Assembly (NCBI RefSeq): GCF_000214825.1
Contig: NC_015581.1
Location: 1,364,001 to 1,428,000, forward strand
DNA from: Thiomicrospira cyclica ALM1
GTDB lineage: Bacteria; Pseudomonadota; Gammaproteobacteria; Thiomicrospirales; Thiomicrospiraceae
Direction: 5' to 3'
DNA: 64,000 nt
The notes below the pieces were generated by a model. It was not told where the DNA came from. It was given only the letters and a program-made list of their open reading frames with translations, and made no database searches. This document shows positions 52,146-62,532 of the stretch, piece after piece; position 1 is the stretch's first letter; every line of letters begins with the position of its first letter. The position numbers and the translations under genes are program-made.

Positions 52146-53678
52146 ATGCCTGATTGGCTTATAGACTCTTATCAACGTCACAGACGTTTTTTGCACCGGC
52201 TTTTTTACCCGCTAGTGATTGCCTTAATTGCAATCTTGGCGATGAATAGCGCCTCAGCAACCCCCCTTAGCCCAACGTTCTTATCCTACAGCGATCGTCT
52301 TATGCAACCCTTCTTTGGCGACCTCGATAAAATGAGAGACCGGCGCATCATTCGAGTGCTTATCAGCTATAACCGCACGCATTATTTTATGGCTGAGCAT
52401 GGCAGCTTAGGACTAGAGTATGAATTTTTACGCGCCTATGAGGAAACTTTAAATCGCGGGCCATTACAACAGCGCTATCAAACCCATCTAATATTTATAC
52501 CGACACCATTTGATCAACTGTTTGATGCCCTTAACGAAGGCCGTGGTGACATTATTGCAGCCGGCCTCACCATTACCGACTCTCGAAAAAACATGGCACT
52601 TTTTACCCAGCCATACATTACTGGCGTTAACGAAATCCTTATTAGTCATCGACAAGCCATTCAAATTGAACGTCTAGAAGACTTGGCTGGACAAAAAGTC
52701 ATGGTTGTTGCTCATAGCAGTTACCTTGTAAATCTAATGCTGGCTAACCAATTTTTAGGCCAACTCGGATTGCAACCCATTGAAATTATACAAGCTCCGA
52801 GCACTCTTGATGCCGAGGATTTACTCGAGCTAGTGAATGCTGGAGTCATTGACTATACCGTTGTTGACGACCACATTGCCCGCGCTTGGTCTGGCGTGCT
52901 TGATAACCTCGTTTTAAAATCGAATATTGTGTTTCATCACAACGGTCAACTAGCCTGGGCTACCCGAAGCAATAACCCACAACTACTTGAATCCCTCAAT
53001 AACTTTATTGAACGCCAAGCCAAGCCGGGTCGCTATCTAAGCAATGTCCTGTTCAATAAATATTTTGTTGATAACCGCTGGCTGAAAGAAGTCGGCCTAA
53101 CCGCCGAAAGTTTTGATCAACTTAGTCAGCTGCGACCCTATTTCGAACTTTATGCTGATTTTTACGACCTGGACTGGCTACTAGTGGCCGCTGTTGCTTT
53201 TCAAGAGTCACGTTTTCGTAATCACTTAGTCAGCCCAAGAGGCGCTGTTGGCATGATGCAAATACGACCATCAACAGCCGCCGCACCACAAATTGCCATT
53301 GATAACATCAGAGACCTTGAACAAAACATTCATGCTGGAACAAAATATCTAGCCTATCTTAAACAACAAATTTTTACCGGTCCCGACTATACACCAGAAG
53401 AAAGCCTAAACTTTGCCTTAGCCGCGTACAATGCCGGCCAAACACGCATTAGACAATTGCAACGAGAGGCTGAACGAGCAGGCCTGGATCCCTATGTTTG
53501 GTTTTATAATGTTGAGCAGGTCGCACGACGTCGCATTGGTCATGAAACCGTTAATTATGTTCTTAGCGTACAACGTCACCAGACCACCTTTGGTACGACA
53601 TTAAACCTGACTGATGAGCGTCGAGTCACTCGCGACCCAAGGCTGGACACACAAGCACAATCGCAAGAAACGCCCTAG
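52146..53678 (+). CDS. mltF: Membrane-bound lytic murein transglycosylase F
   Basis: The 510-residue protein has an N-terminal hydrophobic segment (about 20-38, signal or anchor). A periplasmic solute-binding-like (SBP_bac_3) domain covers about 55-300 (RIIRVLISYNRTHYFMAEHG, LGLEYEFLRAYEE). The SLT catalytic domain covers about 335-480 (VAFQESRFRNHLVSPRGAVGMMQI with catalytic Glu in FQES; ALAAYNAGQTRIRQL). This is the MltF architecture and length (E. coli 518). It cleaves peptidoglycan between MurNAc and GlcNAc. It is divergent from the Lpd-like gene. Confidence 0.93.
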   Translation: MPDWLIDSYQRHRRFLHRLFYPLVIALIAILAMNSASATPLSPTFLSYSDRLMQPFFGDLDKMRDRRIIRVLISYNRTHYFMAEHGSLGLEYEFLRAYEETLNRGPLQQRYQTHLIFIPTPFDQLFDALNEGRGDIIAAGLTITDSRKNMALFTQPYITGVNEILISHRQAIQIERLEDLAGQKVMVVAHSSYLVNLMLANQFLGQLGLQPIEIIQAPSTLDAEDLLELVNAGVIDYTVVDDHIARAWSGVLDNLVLKSNIVFHHNGQLAWATRSNNPQLLESLNNFIERQAKPGRYLSNVLFNKYFVDNRWLKEVGLTAESFDQLSQLRPYFELYADFYDLDWLLVAAVAFQESRFRNHLVSPRGAVGMMQIRPSTAAAPQIAIDNIRDLEQNIHAGTKYLAYLKQQIFTGPDYTPEESLNFALAAYNAGQTRIRQLQREAERAGLDPYVWFYNVEQVARRRIGHETVNYVLSVQRHQTTFGTTLNLTDERRVTRDPRLDTQAQSQETP

Positions 53679-53759
53679 CTAATCTTGCAAAAAACTTGTT
53701 TTTTTGGCCGAAAAGGTTAAAATTTACAGAATTTTTTTAAACCAACTGAGAGTTAATCC

Positions 53760-54734
53760 ATGATTAGATTGCACGAAATTTTGAAGCGTGATGGCGTTAA
53801 TAGTGAACTGAAACAAGTTATTAGCCATGTCATGATTGCCTGTAAAGAAATCTCACATAAACTGGGTCAAGGCGACTTGGCGGGCATTTTAGGTTCAAGC
53901 GTTACTGAAAACGTTCAAGGTGAAACTCAAAAACTATTGGATGTTGTATCAAACGACCTATTGAAAAAAATTCTTACAGAGGACAATTGTGTAAAAGGTA
54001 TTGCTTCTGAAGAAGAAGACTACACAGTTGCTGGTACTGAGTCCGGTCGTTACCTGGTATTATTTGACCCGTTAGATGGCTCATCAAACATCGATGTAAA
54101 CCTATCTGTTGGCACTATTTTCTCAATTCTTGAAGCACCTACTGACAGCCGTCAAGGTGATGATCAAGGTATTTACTTACAAAATGGTCGCAAACAAGTA
54201 GCGGCTGGTTATGTGCTTTATGGCCCATCTGCACTATTGGTTTTAACCACAGGCAAAGGCGTAAACTTCTTTACCCTAGATCGCCATATCGGTGAGTTTG
54301 TACTGACTCGTGAACAGGTAAAAATTCCAACCGACACAAATGAATTTGCAATTAACATGTCTAACCAGCGTTTCTGGGAAGATGGTATGAAAAACTACAT
54401 CAACGACTGTCTGGCAGGCGAAACTGGCCCATTAGCTAAGCGTTATAATATGCGCTGGGTCGCATCAATGGTTGCTGAAGTTCACCGTATTCTTGTACGT
54501 GGTGGCATCTTCATGTACCCATGGGACAACCGTGAACCAAACAAGCCAGGTAAGTTGCGTTTAATGTATGAAGGCAACCCAATGAGTATGATTGTAGAAC
54601 AAGCCGGTGGTTTATCTACAACGGGTCGTGAGCACATTATGGATGTTGATCCTAAAGAGATCCATCAGCGTTGCCCAGTCATACTTGGCTCTAAAAATGA
54701 AGTTGAAAAAGCCATGGGCTATTTAAAAGACTAA
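53760..54734 (+). CDS. fbp: Class I fructose-1,6-bisphosphatase
   Basis: This 324-residue enzyme shows [31 protein letters not shown] (metal site) and [20 protein letters not shown], typical of class I FBPase. Other blocks are [16 protein letters not shown], where phosphate binds, and [15 protein letters not shown]. It hydrolyses fructose-1,6-bisphosphate in gluconeogenesis and the Calvin cycle. Start 53760 has GAGAG upstream. It is followed by a terminator before ppa. Confidence 0.97.
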   Translation: MIRLHEILKRDGVNSELKQVISHVMIACKEISHKLGQGDLAGILGSSVTENVQGETQKLLDVVSNDLLKKILTEDNCVKGIASEEEDYTVAGTESGRYLVLFDPLDGSSNIDVNLSVGTIFSILEAPTDSRQGDDQGIYLQNGRKQVAAGYVLYGPSALLVLTTGKGVNFFTLDRHIGEFVLTREQVKIPTDTNEFAINMSNQRFWEDGMKNYINDCLAGETGPLAKRYNMRWVASMVAEVHRILVRGGIFMYPWDNREPNKPGKLRLMYEGNPMSMIVEQAGGLSTTGREHIMDVDPKEIHQRCPVILGSKNEVEKAMGYLKD

Positions 54735-54764
54735 CTTGTCAATTATTGATACCTGATGATATAA

Positions 54765-54792
54765 CCACCCGCACTGCGGGTGGTGTTGTTTT
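54765..54792 (+). terminator. Terminator between fbp and ppa
   Basis: CCACCCGC and GCGGGTGG pair around ACT, followed by TGTTGTTTT. It begins 31 bases after the fbp stop. Confidence 0.85.
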
Positions 54793-54822
54793 AAGCTAAT
54801 GTAATTATAAAAAGGACATGAC

Positions 54823-55347
54823 ATGGGATATGCAGCCGTTCCAGCAGGTAAAGATCTACCAAACGATATCAATGTAATTATCGAAATTCCAGCTTTTGCG
54901 CCCCCGATTAAATATGAAGTGGACAAGGATACGGACCTAGTATGGGTTGACCGCCTGCAAGGCGCCACAATGGCCTATCCTGCCAACTATGGCTACATCA
55001 ATCAAACCTTAGCTAATGATGGTGATCCAGTTGATGTATTGGTTGTTACCCCGCACCCACTATTAGTTGGGTCGGTTATTCGCTGTCGCCCAATCGGCAT
55101 GTTAAGAATGACTGATGATGGTGGTGAAGACGCTAAAGTCATTGCCGTACCTGTAGACAAGCTTAGCGCGATTTACAAAAACATCACGGCTGTTGAACAA
55201 ATTCCCTTGCTAAAGGAACAAGTCGAACACTTCTTTAAGCATTACAAAGATTTAGAACCGGGGAAATGGGTGAAAATTGAGGGCTGGACCGACGCAGAGG
55301 GCGCTTTTGCTGAAATACTCGCTGGTGCGCAACGCTACCCAGGCTAG
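54823..55347 (+). CDS. ppa: Inorganic pyrophosphatase, family I
   Basis: The 174-residue protein carries the family I set: [37 protein letters not shown] (signature DGDPVDVL), and [18 protein letters not shown]. The length is that of E. coli Ppa (176). It hydrolyses pyrophosphate and draws biosynthetic reactions forward. An AAAGGAC ribosome site precedes ATG 54823. It has its own transcript between the fbp terminator and a hairpin at 55378. Confidence 0.97.
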   Translation: MGYAAVPAGKDLPNDINVIIEIPAFAPPIKYEVDKDTDLVWVDRLQGATMAYPANYGYINQTLANDGDPVDVLVVTPHPLLVGSVIRCRPIGMLRMTDDGGEDAKVIAVPVDKLSAIYKNITAVEQIPLLKEQVEHFFKHYKDLEPGKWVKIEGWTDAEGAFAEILAGAQRYPG

Positions 55348-55377
55348 ACTCCGATAGAAAGACACATCTAACCCTAA

Positions 55378-55401
55378 TTAGCGAGCCATTTTGCTCGCTA
55401 A
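55378..55401 (+). terminator. Hairpin after ppa, probable terminator
   Basis: TTAGCGAGC and GCTCGCTAA form a perfect nine-base-pair stem around CATTTT. The following TCATTTC is only weakly T-rich, so termination may be partial. Confidence 0.6.
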
Positions 55402-55436
55402 TCATTTCACAGTTCGCCCTCATTAACGACTAATTC

Positions 55437-55445
55437 TGCTATAAT
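55437..55445 (+). promoter_or_regulatory. Extended -10 promoter of ppc
   Basis: TGCTATAAT is an exact extended -10 (TGnTATAAT). No good -35 lies 17 bases upstream, as is usual for this class. The start site would fall about 25 bases before the ppc ATG. Confidence 0.6.
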
Positions 55446-55475
55446 TGTGCAAATTTCTTTGGAAAAGCACCTGAC

Positions 55476-58283
55476 ATGAATGTATCTGCTCAAACTGAAT
55501 CTCATGACAAACAATTGCGCGCGCGCGTCAAACTGCTGGGGCAACTGCTTGGTGAAGTTATTGAAAGCCAAGTGGGACGCACCACCCTCGATGCTGTCGA
55601 AAAACTGCGCCGCGGTTACATCCAACTTCGTAAACAAGATGATCCTGAACTACGTCAATCGTTGGTTACGTTCATTGAGCAGCAATCACCCGAAAATCTT
55701 ATTCTAATTATAAGAGCATTTAATATTTACTTCAGTTTAGCTAACCTTGCTGAAGAAGAACATCAGTATCATGGCCGTCAAAGCCAATTAAAATCAGATG
55801 GACCGCTTTGGATGGGCTCTATGCTTCAAACCATTGGTGAGTTTAAAGAAGCGGGTCTAGCAAGTGAAGACGTATCCAAACTATTAAGTAAAATTAAATA
55901 CATTCCCGTGTTTACCGCGCATCCGACGGAATCAAAACGTCGTGCGGTTATGGAAAATCTACGCCGAATCTTTGTCACACTTGACGGACTCAACGAAGCA
56001 GAAACGCACAATAATAGCTATACCCGCCAAGACGTCATAAGCAAACTCCGCTACCAAATCCAGGTACTCTGGAAAACAGATGAAGTTAGACAAACCAAGC
56101 CAACGGTGAGTGACGAAATTCGAAACGGCATCTACTACTTCCGTCAATCGTTATTTCAATCAGTGCCTCAGGTTTATCGTTATTTAGAACGTGCATTAGG
56201 TCGCCACTATCCCGACATAGCACACCAGGTGCCACCTTTTTTAACCTTCGGTTCTTGGATTGGCGGTGATCGCGACGGCAACCCATTTGTAACCCATCAA
56301 ACAACGCGAGAAGCGATTTATTTACAATCAAGATCGGTGCTGTATGAGTACGAAAAACGCTTATTAGAGCTTAGCGCCATGCTAACTCACTCGCGCCATA
56401 TTTGTGATATCCATCAGGATATTATTAACCGAGCCACGATTGTTGATGCCGACCTACTTGAAAAAGTTTTCCATAAGCGTGCTGAACGTTTTAAAGATGA
56501 GCCCTATCGCCGCTTTCTATATTTAATGCGTGGTCGAATCAGAGAAAACTTAGCCTATATCGAAGCCCGTTTAAATAATGAACAACCACCTCAATCGTCA
56601 TCACGCTTTGCTTACAGCTCGGAAGATGAGTTTTTAGCGGATTTACAGCTAATTCATGAATCCTTATGCAATCATGGCGATCAGAGCGTTGCTAATGCGA
56701 CACTTAAAGATTTGATTCGTCTTGTAGAGACCTTTGGTTTCTACCTGATGCGATTGGATATTCGTCAAGAATCTACCGTACATACTGAGGCGGTTGCTGA
56801 GTTATTGAGTCATTTAGAGATTGATTACAACCAATTAGATGAAGCTGATAAGCTCAACTTATTGGCTAAACATGTTGCATCGGCAACTATTATTGATACC
56901 CAGCACCTGGCATTAAAACCCATGACTGCTGAAGTGCTCGAAGTTTTTAATGCGCTTCGAGAATTACGTAAAGAAATCAGTCCTAAAGCCTTTAATAACT
57001 ATGTCATTTCAATGACGCATGAAGCCAGCCATGTGATGGAGGTGCTGTTTCTAGCTCATCAAGCTGGCCTAGCAGGCTACAACGCTGGTGAGCCCTATTG
57101 TGATATTCATATTACCCCACTATTTGAAACCATTGAAGACTTAGGCCACATTGTACCTGTTACCGAAAATCTATTTAATAACCCAACCTATCTGGCTTTA
57201 TTAAAAGCCAGTGGTAACCAACAAGAAATCATGCTGGGTTATTCAGACTCGGCCAAAGATGGTGGCAACCTATCATCAGCTTGGTCGTTATATCAAGCTC
57301 AGCAAAAAATTATGAAAGTAGCTGATGCGTTTGAAATCGACTGTCGTTTATTTCATGGTCGTGGTGGCACGATTGGGCGCGGCGGCGGCCCAACCCATAT
57401 GGCGATTTTATCCCAGCCAACCGGTACTGTTCGTGGTGAAATTAAATTTACCGAACAAGGTGAAGTCTTGTCTTACAAATACAGTAACTCAGAGACTGCC
57501 AGCTATGAACTGTCGCTGGGCGTAACCGGCTTGATGAAAGCTTCCTTATGCTTAGTGAAAGATGTCACAAAAGATGATCCTACGCATTTAAGCACCATGG
57601 AGCAGCTTGCAAAAGATGGCGAAGCTTCTTATCGTTTGCTAACTGACCATACTGAAGGCTTCTTTAAGCTCTTTTACGAAGCTACGCCAGTGAATGAAAT
57701 TGGCTTGCTTAATATTGGCTCTCGCCCTTCACACCGCAAAAAAGGCAATTTATCCAAGTCTTCAATTAGAGCCATCCCTTGGGTATTTGGTTGGGCACAA
57801 GCACGCTTAACATTTCCAGCCTGGTTTGGTACAGGCCATGCCCTTGATGAGTGGACTAAACACAACAGCCAAGCAGGCCTGCTTGATATGTATAACAAGT
57901 GGCCATTTTTCCGTGCCTTGTTAAGCAATATTCAAATGGCCTTATATAAAACGCAATTAATTACCGGTAAAGAGTATTGTGAAATTGCCAGTGATCGTGA
58001 GCAAGCGATGCATATCTATAACATGATTGCTGAAGAACACGCACGCACGGTTGAATACTCCCTATCGGTCAGTGATAATCCCTACTTAATGGCTGAAACA
58101 CCATCGATTGCGTTATCATTACAACGTCGCAATCCTTACCTAGATCCACTAAACCACATTCAAATAGTATTGCTAAAACGCTTTAAAGATGAAAGCGTCA
58201 GTGAACAAGAGCGCGATATTTGGTTAAAACCACTATTGAATAGTATCAATGCGATTGCGGCTGGTATGCGTAATACCGGTTAG
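55476..58283 (+). CDS. ppc: Phosphoenolpyruvate carboxylase
   Basis: The 935-residue enzyme has [18 protein letters not shown] with the catalytic His, [47 protein letters not shown] with its catalytic Arg-Gly loop, and the conserved C-terminus ending NTG. These cover all signature regions of bacterial PEPC. It fixes bicarbonate on PEP to give oxaloacetate, replenishing the TCA cycle, which is especially needed in an autotroph with an incomplete cycle (inference). An extended -10 promoter lies upstream. It stands alone downstream of ppa. Confidence 0.97.
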   Translation: MNVSAQTESHDKQLRARVKLLGQLLGEVIESQVGRTTLDAVEKLRRGYIQLRKQDDPELRQSLVTFIEQQSPENLILIIRAFNIYFSLANLAEEEHQYHGRQSQLKSDGPLWMGSMLQTIGEFKEAGLASEDVSKLLSKIKYIPVFTAHPTESKRRAVMENLRRIFVTLDGLNEAETHNNSYTRQDVISKLRYQIQVLWKTDEVRQTKPTVSDEIRNGIYYFRQSLFQSVPQVYRYLERALGRHYPDIAHQVPPFLTFGSWIGGDRDGNPFVTHQTTREAIYLQSRSVLYEYEKRLLELSAMLTHSRHICDIHQDIINRATIVDADLLEKVFHKRAERFKDEPYRRFLYLMRGRIRENLAYIEARLNNEQPPQSSSRFAYSSEDEFLADLQLIHESLCNHGDQSVANATLKDLIRLVETFGFYLMRLDIRQESTVHTEAVAELLSHLEIDYNQLDEADKLNLLAKHVASATIIDTQHLALKPMTAEVLEVFNALRELRKEISPKAFNNYVISMTHEASHVMEVLFLAHQAGLAGYNAGEPYCDIHITPLFETIEDLGHIVPVTENLFNNPTYLALLKASGNQQEIMLGYSDSAKDGGNLSSAWSLYQAQQKIMKVADAFEIDCRLFHGRGGTIGRGGGPTHMAILSQPTGTVRGEIKFTEQGEVLSYKYSNSETASYELSLGVTGLMKASLCLVKDVTKDDPTHLSTMEQLAKDGEASYRLLTDHTEGFFKLFYEATPVNEIGLLNIGSRPSHRKKGNLSKSSIRAIPWVFGWAQARLTFPAWFGTGHALDEWTKHNSQAGLLDMYNKWPFFRALLSNIQMALYKTQLITGKEYCEIASDREQAMHIYNMIAEEHARTVEYSLSVSDNPYLMAETPSIALSLQRRNPYLDPLNHIQIVLLKRFKDESVSEQERDIWLKPLLNSINAIAAGMRNTG

Positions 58284-58303
58284 GACGACTGCAAGCGCAC
58301 GAT

Positions 58304-58332
58304 TTGGTAATTGGCATCCTTTTGGGTATAAT
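58304..58332 (+). promoter_or_regulatory. Predicted promoter of panD
   Basis: TTGGTA (58304-58309), a 17-base spacer and TATAAT (58327-58332), between the ppc stop and the panD ATG at 58381. Confidence 0.6.
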
Positions 58333-58380
58333 GGGCGCCGATTTACTTTTGACCCTTTTTGTAGGCAGGCACATAACACT

Positions 58381-58767
58381 ATGCAAATCCAACTTTTAAA
58401 ATCAAAGATTCACCGTGTGACAACAACACACGCCGAACTAGATTATGAAGGCTCTTGCGCAATTGATGCCGCCTTATTAACTGCGGCAGGTATTCGAGAG
58501 TACGAACAAATCCAAATCTATAACGTTCGAAATGGCGAGCGTTTCACCACCTATGCAATCACCGCAGAAGCAAACTCTGGTAGGATTTCAGTGAATGGCG
58601 CTGCAGCTCACAAAGCCGCGCCTGGTGATTTATTAATTATTGCAACTTATGCACAAATGAGTGAAGCAGAAGCGGACAGCTACAAACCTATGCTGGTTTA
58701 TGTTGATGCTGATAACAAAATTACGCATACACGCAATACGATTGCGCCGCTAAAAACCGCCGTTTAA
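58381..58767 (+). CDS. panD: Aspartate 1-decarboxylase proenzyme
   Basis: The 128-residue protein starts [20 protein letters not shown] and has the self-cleavage site YEGSCAID, with Gly24-Ser25 as the processing bond that creates the pyruvoyl group. The start 58381 fits the family and follows a predicted promoter; a longer frame from 58249 overlaps ppc and is not family-like. PanD makes beta-alanine for pantothenate and CoA. It is convergent with panC, only six bases apart, so both arms of pantothenate synthesis meet here. Confidence 0.97.
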   Translation: MQIQLLKSKIHRVTTTHAELDYEGSCAIDAALLTAAGIREYEQIQIYNVRNGERFTTYAITAEANSGRISVNGAAAHKAAPGDLLIIATYAQMSEAEADSYKPMLVYVDADNKITHTRNTIAPLKTAV

Positions 58768-58773
58768 TCGCAG

Positions 58774-59646
58774 TTACAGTTCAAGATTATCCAATAAACG
58801 GGTGGTCCCTAAACGCGCGACCACCAAAAGCACACTAGGCTGCTCTGCCACCGTCACCTCGGTTAAACGCTCTTGATCAACCCAAGCAATATAGTCCACG
58901 GCATCAAAACCAAGCGCCAGTAGCTTTTCCGTCGCGTCTGCTTGCAATTGCTGCCAACAAAGCGCCGGAGATGCGTCGGTAAGGGGCTGAAGGGGCTGAG
59001 TAAGATTGTGTGCCAAATCTTGCAGAACCTGGTACAGTTGCGGTGCAATCTTGCGCTGTCTAGCATCCAAGTATTGATTACGAGAACTTAAAGCAAGCCC
59101 ATCCGTATCACGCGCAATCGGTCCCCTAAGTAGCTCAATAGGCCAGTTTAAATCGGCAACCATCGCCTGAATCACACACAACTGCTGGTAATCTTTTTGA
59201 CCAAATACGGCTAAATGCGGCTGCACCAGATTAAACAATTTTGCAACGACGGTGACAACCCCGTCAAAATGACCTGGGCGCAGCGCCCCCTCAAAACGTG
59301 AGGCTAGCTGAGGATCGGCTTGCAAGCGCGTTTGCCGCCCCTGCGCAGGATACAACTCACTGACATCTGGACAAAACACTAGGTCACAGCCTAGTCTCCG
59401 CAAAGCATCGCAGTCGGCGGCTAATGTTCGGGGATATTGAGCAAAATCTTCATCTTCACCAAACTGGAGCGGGTTAACAAAAATACTCACGACCACGCAA
59501 TCAACTTCCGCTTGTGCAAGACGAACCAGACTCAGATGCCCGGCATGCAAGTTTCCCATGGTGGGAATCAACCCCCATCGCTTGCCCGCCTGCTGCCAAC
59601 GCGCAAGCTGAGCTCGCAAGGACGCAATATCATGCACCAGCTCCAT
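58774..59646 (-). CDS. panC: Pantothenate synthetase (pantoate-beta-alanine ligase)
   Basis: A 290-residue protein with the ATP-binding PTMGNLHAGHLSL (HIGH-like), SIFVNPLQFGEDEDF, FGQKDYQQLCVI, the pantoate loop around GLALSSRNQYL, and RLGTTRLLDNL at the end. It joins pantoate (from PanB/PanE) and beta-alanine (from PanD). The ATG overlaps the panB stop (TAATG). It is the last gene of the pcnB-folK-panB-panC run. Confidence 0.97.
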   Translation of the reverse strand: MELVHDIASLRAQLARWQQAGKRWGLIPTMGNLHAGHLSLVRLAQAEVDCVVVSIFVNPLQFGEDEDFAQYPRTLAADCDALRRLGCDLVFCPDVSELYPAQGRQTRLQADPQLASRFEGALRPGHFDGVVTVVAKLFNLVQPHLAVFGQKDYQQLCVIQAMVADLNWPIELLRGPIARDTDGLALSSRNQYLDARQRKIAPQLYQVLQDLAHNLTQPLQPLTDASPALCWQQLQADATEKLLALGFDAVDYIAWVDQERLTEVTVAEQPSVLLVVARLGTTRLLDNLEL

Positions 59647-60437
59647 TAACCAACCTCATGCGCTGCTGTGGGGAAATGACCCTGTTTCACCGCGGACACA
59701 TAGGCGGCAAAAGCTGCTTGAATCGAATCACGTCCTGTTAAGAAGTTTTCACTAAATTTAGGCGTGTGCCCCGGTGTTAAGCCGAGTACATCATAACTCA
59801 CCAACACCTGCCCGCTAACCGCACTCCCGGCACCAATACCAATGACCGGTATCGGTAGGGCCGCCGTAATTTGCCGAGCAAGATCGCTAGGGACACATTC
59901 AAGCACTAATAAATCAATGCCGGCCGCTACCAGCGCTTTGGCATCGGCTAACAATTGTGCCGCTTGTTCAGGATTAGTACCCTGCACCTGATAGCCTTTT
60001 TTCAAAACTGACTGAGGTAACAGGCCCAAGTGACCACACACAGGCACACCGCGCTCAGCTAAGGCTTTTACAAACGGCAAAATACGCTGACCGCCCTCCA
60101 GCTTAACCATATCCGCATGGCCCACTTTCAATAATTGCGCGGCACCATCCAATACACTGTCTAAACTCTTATCAGCCATAAACGGCAGATCGGCCACGCA
60201 CCAGGCCTGCTGATTACCGCGCTGTACCAGTTGGGTGTGATACACCATATCCTCCAGTGTGACCGGCAATGTAGTAGCGTGACCCTGCACCACCATGCCC
60301 AACGAATCACCCACCAATATCACATCCATACCTGCCTCGTTAGCCCAATGAGCAAATGCGGCATCATAGGCTGTGACACAAGCAATCGGTTGTTTATTGG
60401 CCGCTAATTTATAAAGATGCTTGAGGGTTTTCTTCAT
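59646..60437 (-). CDS. panB: 3-methyl-2-oxobutanoate hydroxymethyltransferase
   Basis: The 263-residue TIM-barrel enzyme carries [38 protein letters not shown] (metal-binding Asp), [27 protein letters not shown] and [19 protein letters not shown]. It transfers a one-carbon unit from methylene-THF to ketoisovalerate. The start overlaps the folK stop by ATGA, and the stop overlaps the panC start by one base. Confidence 0.97.
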   Translation of the reverse strand: MKKTLKHLYKLAANKQPIACVTAYDAAFAHWANEAGMDVILVGDSLGMVVQGHATTLPVTLEDMVYHTQLVQRGNQQAWCVADLPFMADKSLDSVLDGAAQLLKVGHADMVKLEGGQRILPFVKALAERGVPVCGHLGLLPQSVLKKGYQVQGTNPEQAAQLLADAKALVAAGIDLLVLECVPSDLARQITAALPIPVIGIGAGSAVSGQVLVSYDVLGLTPGHTPKFSENFLTGRDSIQAAFAAYVSAVKQGHFPTAAHEVG

Positions 60438-60982
60438 GCCATTACCTTGTGCTTGGAAACATCGGATGCATATAAAAAACTATCCGGTAACATTGCTAAA
60501 CAATCTTCAATCGCACCATAACCTGGCAGAACCAGACCTGGTGCCAAATCTAATAAGGGCACTAATACAAAATCACGCTGAGCTGCCATCGGATGAGGTA
60601 GTGTCAATCGTTCAGTTTGCAGTAGCGTTTGTGCATAACAAATAATATCTAAATCAATCAGTCGCTCGCCCCAATGACGTTGTTTGACTCTCCCCATCGC
60701 TAATTCTAAAGCCTGCAATTGATCCAATAACGCCTCTGGTGCTAAGCAAGTCAAAAAACCACAGGCGCCATTGACAAAATCTGGTTGATCTTGCGGACCT
60801 TGCGGTCTTGACCGGTACCACTTAGACACGCGTAACTCCTTGACACTTGGCCACAGAGAAATCTGGGCACAAGCCTGCTCTAATAGCTGTTGAGAGTCAC
60901 CTAGGTTACTGCCTAAGCCTATATAGACTTGAGCCCAAGACGATGGCTCTATCATTGCGTGTGAAGGCGGATGACTAATCAT
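60434..60982 (-). CDS. folK: 2-amino-4-hydroxy-6-hydroxymethyldihydropteridine pyrophosphokinase
   Basis: A 182-residue HPPK with [60 protein letters not shown] (the catalytic RxxxRxxDxDI pattern) and [18 protein letters not shown]. It adds pyrophosphate to the pterin in folate synthesis. Start 60982 overlaps the pcnB stop by eight bases; a second Met at residue 10 would shorten a non-conserved leader. No clear ribosome site is seen for either. Confidence 0.95.
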   Translation of the reverse strand: MISHPPSHAMIEPSSWAQVYIGLGSNLGDSQQLLEQACAQISLWPSVKELRVSKWYRSRPQGPQDQPDFVNGACGFLTCLAPEALLDQLQALELAMGRVKQRHWGERLIDLDIICYAQTLLQTERLTLPHPMAAQRDFVLVPLLDLAPGLVLPGYGAIEDCLAMLPDSFLYASDVSKHKVMA

Positions 60983-62384
60983 TTGTCGACTGCGACGATT
61001 TCTTACGATAAAAATTTCGATTAGAACGCTTGCTCCGCACTGGTTTTATATCGCGAATCATCTGATTAGCAAAACGCACCTGCTCCAAGGAATCTTTTTC
61101 TTGGTATTGCGTCCACCAGTCGAATAGATCTTCAAGCTCCGTTTCACCTGCCGCCAAACGTATACCAATAAAATCATAAGCCGCTCTAAAGCGTGGATGA
61201 GCTCTTAGCACCGCTGCTCGGTCACCAAATCGCTTATGCAACCTAAATTGAAGATTCCAAATATCCCGAACCTGCGCGGTAAAACGTTTCGGTATCGAGG
61301 TATGCGCACACTGAACATGCAATACATCACCCGCGGCGGCAAAAAACGCATCTTGAGGTGATAAACCCTCTCGTAAATAGTCATGACGCGCCTGCATCAT
61401 AGGCTCCCAAAGCATAGCTGCAAACAAAAAGGCCGGATTAACCGGCTTATCTTCCGCAATGCGGCGATCGGTACTCTGAAGAGCTTCTATTACCAGCTGG
61501 CGTGGAAACTGCTCCTTCTCGCTGGCTAAAATCGCATCCGTTAATGGAAACAGGTGCTTAAATAAATCATAGTGGCGCAGTTTTTCAAACACCAAAATTG
61601 CTGAACCACTATGAAAAAGCTTTAAGACTTCATCAAACATCCGCGCATTTGATACTTCCTTTAGCAGCACGCCCAGCTCACCAATGGGTTTTTCGGCACT
61701 TGGGGCTAATTTAAAACCCAACTTGGCGGCAAAACGAACCGCACGAATCATCCGCACAGGATCTTCCCTATAGCGTACCCAAGGATCCCCAATTAATACA
61801 ATCTGCCCCGCATAAAGGTCTTCACGTCCAGCAACGTAGTCAATAACCACATCCCGCTTTGGGTCATAATAGAGCGCGTTTATTGTAAAATCGCGACGCC
61901 ATACATCTTCATCCATGGACCCGTAAACATTGTCACGTAGTAAACGACCTGAGTCATCAACTTGACGCGCCGGATGACCATTCTCTTGATCGCCACGAAA
62001 GGTTGCAACCTCAATAATTAAGCGACCATAACGGATATGAGCCAAACGAAAACGTCGACCAATTAATTGACATCGATGACGAAACACCTGTTTTACTTGA
62101 TCCGGTGATGCGTTCGTGGCAATGTCAAAATCTTTAGGCTCAATGCCAAGCATCAGGTCTCGCACGGCACCGCCAACAAGATACGCTTCATAGCCCGCCC
62201 GTTTTAAACTGAATACAGTATCAAGCGCAGCTTTATCAATAAGCCGATGATGAATGCCTTGCTGATACCCGGAATAAGACTTTACCGATGTACCAGCTGT
62301 CTCCGAGCCATCGACTGAGCGTGTCTGTGCAGGTGCAATTCCAGCTAATCGGCGCGAAATTGCATTAAAAATTCGTTTAATCAT
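60975..62384 (-). CDS. pcnB: Poly(A) polymerase I
   Basis: The 469-residue protein has the class II nucleotidyltransferase core AYLVGGAVRDLMLGIEPKDFDI with its DxD pair, RFRLAHIRYGRLIIEVATFR, DVWRRDFTINALYYD and the RNA-binding VRYREDPVRMIRAVRFAAKL. It ends in a basic tail (RSKRSNRNFYRKKSSQ). PcnB polyadenylates RNA 3' ends for decay; the length and tail favour PcnB over CCA-adding enzyme. It heads the operon pcnB-folK-panB-panC. Confidence 0.94.
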   Translation of the reverse strand: MIKRIFNAISRRLAGIAPAQTRSVDGSETAGTSVKSYSGYQQGIHHRLIDKAALDTVFSLKRAGYEAYLVGGAVRDLMLGIEPKDFDIATNASPDQVKQVFRHRCQLIGRRFRLAHIRYGRLIIEVATFRGDQENGHPARQVDDSGRLLRDNVYGSMDEDVWRRDFTINALYYDPKRDVVIDYVAGREDLYAGQIVLIGDPWVRYREDPVRMIRAVRFAAKLGFKLAPSAEKPIGELGVLLKEVSNARMFDEVLKLFHSGSAILVFEKLRHYDLFKHLFPLTDAILASEKEQFPRQLVIEALQSTDRRIAEDKPVNPAFLFAAMLWEPMMQARHDYLREGLSPQDAFFAAAGDVLHVQCAHTSIPKRFTAQVRDIWNLQFRLHKRFGDRAAVLRAHPRFRAAYDFIGIRLAAGETELEDLFDWWTQYQEKDSLEQVRFANQMIRDIKPVRSKRSNRNFYRKKSSQSTND

Positions 62385-62467
62385 GGTGAATTCATTACAA
62401 AATAAAGTCGTATTTTAGCAAGGTTGCTGAGCAATTAGCCAATAATTATGATATTGGTTTTAAAACT

Positions 62468-62495
62468 TTGGATAAGGTTGCGCCTAGCCTATAGA
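62468..62495 (+). promoter_or_regulatory. Predicted promoter of sufE
   Basis: TTGGAT (62468-62473), a 16-base spacer and TATAGA (62490-62495), about 38 bases before the GTG start. Confidence 0.5.
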
Positions 62496-62532
62496 ATCGG
62501 CTAACATTTGAACTATTTAATGGGAGATACCT

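Larger units (their letters stand above)
282..60209. repeat. Dispersed octamer palindrome CAGGCCTG, 31 copies
   Basis: Exact copies start at 282, 1403, 3847, 4410, 4823, 6040, 6213, 7209, 7824, 8238, 9029, 10536, 11063, 11348, 16425, 17499, 28863, 30754, 33628, 34282, 36145, 36616, 37590, 37667, 43918, 47243, 48824, 51854, 53479, 57874 and 60202. Chance alone predicts about one. All but the one at 16425 lie in genes and are read as Gln-Ala-(Trp/Cys) or (Ala/Pro)-Gly-Leu. The flanks often add AC or AG on the left and CT or GT on the right. Counted by eye. Confidence 0.9.

Noticed and set aside
58249-58380. N-terminal extension of panD
   Set aside because: It overlaps the end of ppc, has no similarity to PanD, and the family start MQIQLLKSK lies at 58381 after a good promoter.
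282-60209. CAGGCCTG as a DNA uptake or chi-like sequence
   Set aside because: The core is a perfect palindrome, so it cannot mark a strand. Typical uptake sequences and chi are asymmetric and often lie as intergenic inverted pairs, which is not seen here.
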